From assembly GCA_024648695.1 (NCBI GenBank), contig JACAVV010000029.1, forward strand, positions 1 through 64,000: 64,000 bases of DNA. Direction: 5' to 3'. This DNA comes from Nitrospina sp. GTDB lineage: Bacteria > Nitrospinota > Nitrospinia > Nitrospinales > JACRGP01. The notes beneath the pieces are model-generated. The model saw nothing but the letters and a program-made list of their open reading frames with translations, did not search any database and had not been told where the DNA came from. Numbering within the stretch: position 1 is the stretch's first letter; every line of letters begins with the position of its first letter. Below, in pieces: positions 61,998-64,000 of this stretch. The translations under genes and the position numbers were made by a program.

Positions 61998-62624
61998 ATG
62001 AGTGATAGTTGTTGCGAAGGAAATATTGATGTCACTGCCTTGCATGCGAAGCAACGCCGTATTCTGATTATTGTGCTCGTGATCAACGCGGCCACATTCC
62101 TGATGATGGTCTTTGCCGCGATCAACAGTCATTCTTCGTCCCTGTTGTCTGGCGCGTTAGACAACTTTGGTGATGCAATGACATATGCACTGAGTTTGAT
62201 TGTGGTCGGAGCAAGTGAACCTGCAAAAGCGCGCGTTGCCCTGTTTAAGGGGGGGCTGATTTTTTGTGCGGCCCTTGCGGTAGCGTTTCAGATTGGCTGG
62301 CGGATACTACATCCCGAAACACCGGTCTTTGAAACCATGGGTTTTGCGGCGGTCATGAATTTGGCCGCCAATTTATTATGCCTTTGGTTGATAACGCCGT
62401 ACCGGGATGGTGATGTAAACATGTCCTCTGCCTGGGAATGCTCACGCAACGATGTGAGTGAAGGGCTCGCGGTTATCGTTGCCGCACTTGCAGTATGGAT
62501 GTTTGGATCAGGATGGCCTGACCTGGTGATTGCAATATGTTTGTTGATTTTGTTTTTACGTTCAGCCACTCGCGTACTTCGTGGAGCGTGGCAGAAACTT
62601 TCTCCAATTTCGGTGCAAAACTAA
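61998..62624 (+). CDS. Short cation-diffusion-facilitator-like transporter
   Basis: A 208-residue inner-membrane protein with five or six hydrophobic segments. Metal-site helices resemble CDF: LLSGALDNFGDAMTYALS (second helix, two Asp) and SRNDVSEGLAVIVAALAVWM (fifth helix, Asp). Usual CDF proteins have a His in these motifs and a ~80-residue cytoplasmic C-terminal domain. Both are absent here, so metal choice (zinc, cobalt, iron) cannot be stated. The ATG at 61998 follows AAGGG. A GTG 30 bases earlier is possible. The N-terminus MSDSCCEG has a Cys pair that may bind metal. Confidence 0.75.
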   Translation: MSDSCCEGNIDVTALHAKQRRILIIVLVINAATFLMMVFAAINSHSSSLLSGALDNFGDAMTYALSLIVVGASEPAKARVALFKGGLIFCAALAVAFQIGWRILHPETPVFETMGFAAVMNLAANLLCLWLITPYRDGDVNMSSAWECSRNDVSEGLAVIVAALAVWMFGSGWPDLVIAICLLILFLRSATRVLRGAWQKLSPISVQN

Positions 62625-62643
62625 AAATTATCCGCTTTTGGTT

Positions 62644-62883
62644 TCAAACTATTAATATGCAGGTGATAGATAGAAACGTTTCGTCATTTTCATCCTTTAA
62701 CGCGACAACAGCCATTGGCAGATCATGCTGATTACAACACCCATGCAAGTCAACTTAAGCATTCCCCTTGCCGTCCGAGCCATACCAAGGCGCCCATTCT
62801 TCAATGAACCATTGCTTTAATACAGGTATTGCAAATGAAGCGTTTTCCAACCGCACTATCCTGATGCTCTTGGTTAAATTCAT
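62644..62883 (-). pseudogene. GNAT acetyltransferase remnant
   Basis: Reading minus from the ATG at 62883 gives 42 residues (NLTKSIRIVRLENASFAIPV ... IEEWAPWYGSDGKGNA), a TAA at 62755-62757, then in the same frame VDLHGCCNQHDLPMAVVALK and DENDETFLS, to a TGA at 62644. The pieces match the first third of GNAT acetyltransferases of the PanZ/AAC-like type (QWFIEEW, then LPMAVVAL). The acetyl-CoA-binding half is missing. A nonsense codon plus truncation make it non-functional. Confidence 0.75.
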
Positions 62884-62937
62884 GGATTTGCCTCTCCCAG
62901 GACGCAGACGGGGTATAGGTGTCATTTTTTATTGACC

Positions 62938-63903
62938 CTATTTTCGCGACATTTTTTTCAAAAGTCTTCCGAAAGATTTATCAATGCCGGCCTTTTCCTT
63001 GGTTTTAAAGTGTATCACAGCCACTGTCCTGTGAGAAATAGCGCCGAAATAATTTGCCACCTCGCGTAATTTCAGTCCCGACAATTCTCGAGCCAGATAA
63101 ATCGCTACGTTCCGAGCTTGATTCAAGGTTCCGCGTCGAGATCGCATCAATTCCTGACGAGTTACCCCAAAATGAATACTCACATCTGCAACGATCCTCT
63201 CCAATAATACCTCTCCTCGAATTTTACGACTCTGGGGTATTTCAATACCATCCATTTCCTGGTTAGCAACCACCTGCTTCATCGAATCAATAAAATCTTC
63301 TCCTCCCAGAATCCAACCCAAATGCTTTCTCTTATAAAATCGGACTAGCTCGGGATTGGAACCCTGATGAATAAAACTCAAGTATAACTTGCGTGCTTGC
63401 CTCCGCTGGGAAGAAAACAATCTTAAAAGCTCATCAACAATCAACCAGTTGGGGACGCCTCTGGATTTAAGAAAGTTTCCGTGACTGCTCCAGGGATATT
63501 CTCCCGGATCCTCAACAATTTTGGCTTCGACCGGATTTAAGTGTATATACCGTATAACCTGGAGAAGATAGGAATCGGCATCGACAATCAAAGCCCGGAA
63601 TCGCCCTCTAAAAAGGGGACCGTCTTGCCCATGTTTCCGGTTGAACCGCAGCGTGTAGACCCCGTTCACATGCCTCATAAATCGGGATAAGTTGGCATTG
63701 GGGGTTTTCACGAGCAAATGATAATGATTGCCCATCAGGCAGTACGCACCGAGTTTCACGTTGAACCGATTGCAAGCTTCTTCCAGGGTATCCAGAAATA
63801 TTCGCGGATCTTCTTCATCCAGAAATATCCTGTGCCTTCGAAGTCCCCGGTTCATGACATGGTACCAACCGTCAGGAATTTCAATTCGTAGCGGACGTGG
63901 CAT
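62938..63903 (-). CDS. RAYT-type (REP-associated tyrosine transposase) protein with DnaA-like C-terminal helix-turn-helix
   Basis: A 321-residue protein. Residues 1-130 form the Y1 HUH transposase core: PDGWYHVMNRGLRRHRIFLD, the metal-binding HUH pattern GAYCLMGNHYHLLVKTP, RGRFRALIVDADSYLLQVIR with the catalytic Tyr, then YIHLNPVEAKIVEDP and YPWSSHGNFL. Residues 215-321 match the Bac_DnaA_C domain (LNQARNVAIYLARELSGLKL, then YFGAISHRTVAVI). This domain pair is a known RAYT class thought to act on palindromic REP repeats. Intact length. A promoter stands directly upstream. Confidence 0.88.
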   Translation of the reverse strand: MPRPLRIEIPDGWYHVMNRGLRRHRIFLDEEDPRIFLDTLEEACNRFNVKLGAYCLMGNHYHLLVKTPNANLSRFMRHVNGVYTLRFNRKHGQDGPLFRGRFRALIVDADSYLLQVIRYIHLNPVEAKIVEDPGEYPWSSHGNFLKSRGVPNWLIVDELLRLFSSQRRQARKLYLSFIHQGSNPELVRFYKRKHLGWILGGEDFIDSMKQVVANQEMDGIEIPQSRKIRGEVLLERIVADVSIHFGVTRQELMRSRRGTLNQARNVAIYLARELSGLKLREVANYFGAISHRTVAVIHFKTKEKAGIDKSFGRLLKKMSRK

Positions 63904-63911
63904 AATTTCTA

Positions 63912-63940
63912 AGTGTAATGGAATGAGTAAATATAGTCAA
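63912..63940 (-). promoter_or_regulatory. Sigma-70-type promoter for the RAYT gene
   Basis: On the minus strand TTGACT (63935-63940), 17 bp, then TACACT (63912-63917), which lies eight bases before the ATG at 63903. Transcription would begin at or near the ATG, giving a very short or leaderless transcript. Confidence 0.5.
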
Positions 63941-63960
63941 TAAAAGACTTGACACCTTTA
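63924..63960 (+). repeat. 37-bp RAYT-linked repeat, first copy
   Basis: It begins TGAGTAAATATAG and includes AGACTTGACACC. It stands 20 bases upstream of the transposase start and overlaps the -35 element. A diverged copy is at 59921-59957. Confidence 0.65.
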
Positions 63961-64000
63961 TTTATAAAGTCACAGAAATTCCTGGCCTCATTCCCACCAC

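Overview
The window reads as chromosomal DNA of a Gram-negative, free-living bacterium. It has an apolipoprotein N-acyltransferase, a DUF481 outer-membrane-type protein, haem synthesis, sulfate activation, a substrate-binding protein for an ABC importer and many TPR proteins. The protein families (long two-domain dCTP deaminase, a divergent CysN, DUF2851, TMTC-like glycosyltransferases) would fit Nitrospinota or a deltaproteobacterial-like lineage. That placement is an inference from recollection and was not tested. No rRNA, tRNA, CRISPR array or prophage was found.

Bases 1-10900 are a surface and secretion region. They hold the end of a protein built from lysine-phased 5- and 10-residue repeats, two SGNH hydrolases flanking a TMTC-like TPR membrane protein, a PPOX-family flavoprotein, a 1114-residue secreted protein with three 185-residue repeats, and a DUF4399 secreted protein. 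Bases 11468-26036 are mostly housekeeping: trmL, lnt, an aspartate-type aminotransferase with coaD, and a minus-strand run of dcd, scpB, rluB, an exported protein and an AI-2E-type permease. Between these lie a serpin, a LuxR-type regulator and a three-gene operon with a cyclic-nucleotide-binding coiled-coil protein.

Bases 26104-38410 carry a TPR-cupredoxin fusion, cysS with a DUF2851 gene, cysD-cysN where CysN has a C-terminal APS-kinase-like domain that looks inactive, a DUF481 protein, an ABC ATPase with a histidine phosphatase, and hflX. Bases 38593-42500 hold a three-gene operon led by a DUF4123 protein, a family known as type VI secretion effector adaptor, but with no VgrG or effector nearby. 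A ferredoxin follows.

Bases 42669-57807 contain a second GT-C/TPR protein, overlapping hemE and hemH, a LivJ-type binding protein, uvrD, a cold-shock gene with a clear terminator, a decayed tyrosine-recombinase gene, guaBA, a DUF484/degenerate-GGDEF protein and an acetyltransferase. Bases 57926-64000 have an isolated FlgG-like protein, a small protein overlapping a zinc-finger AAA ATPase, an ABC-F ATPase, a short CDF-type transporter, a decayed acetyltransferase gene and a RAYT-type transposase with a DnaA-like C-terminus. A 37-bp sequence upstream of this transposase has a second copy 4 kb away.
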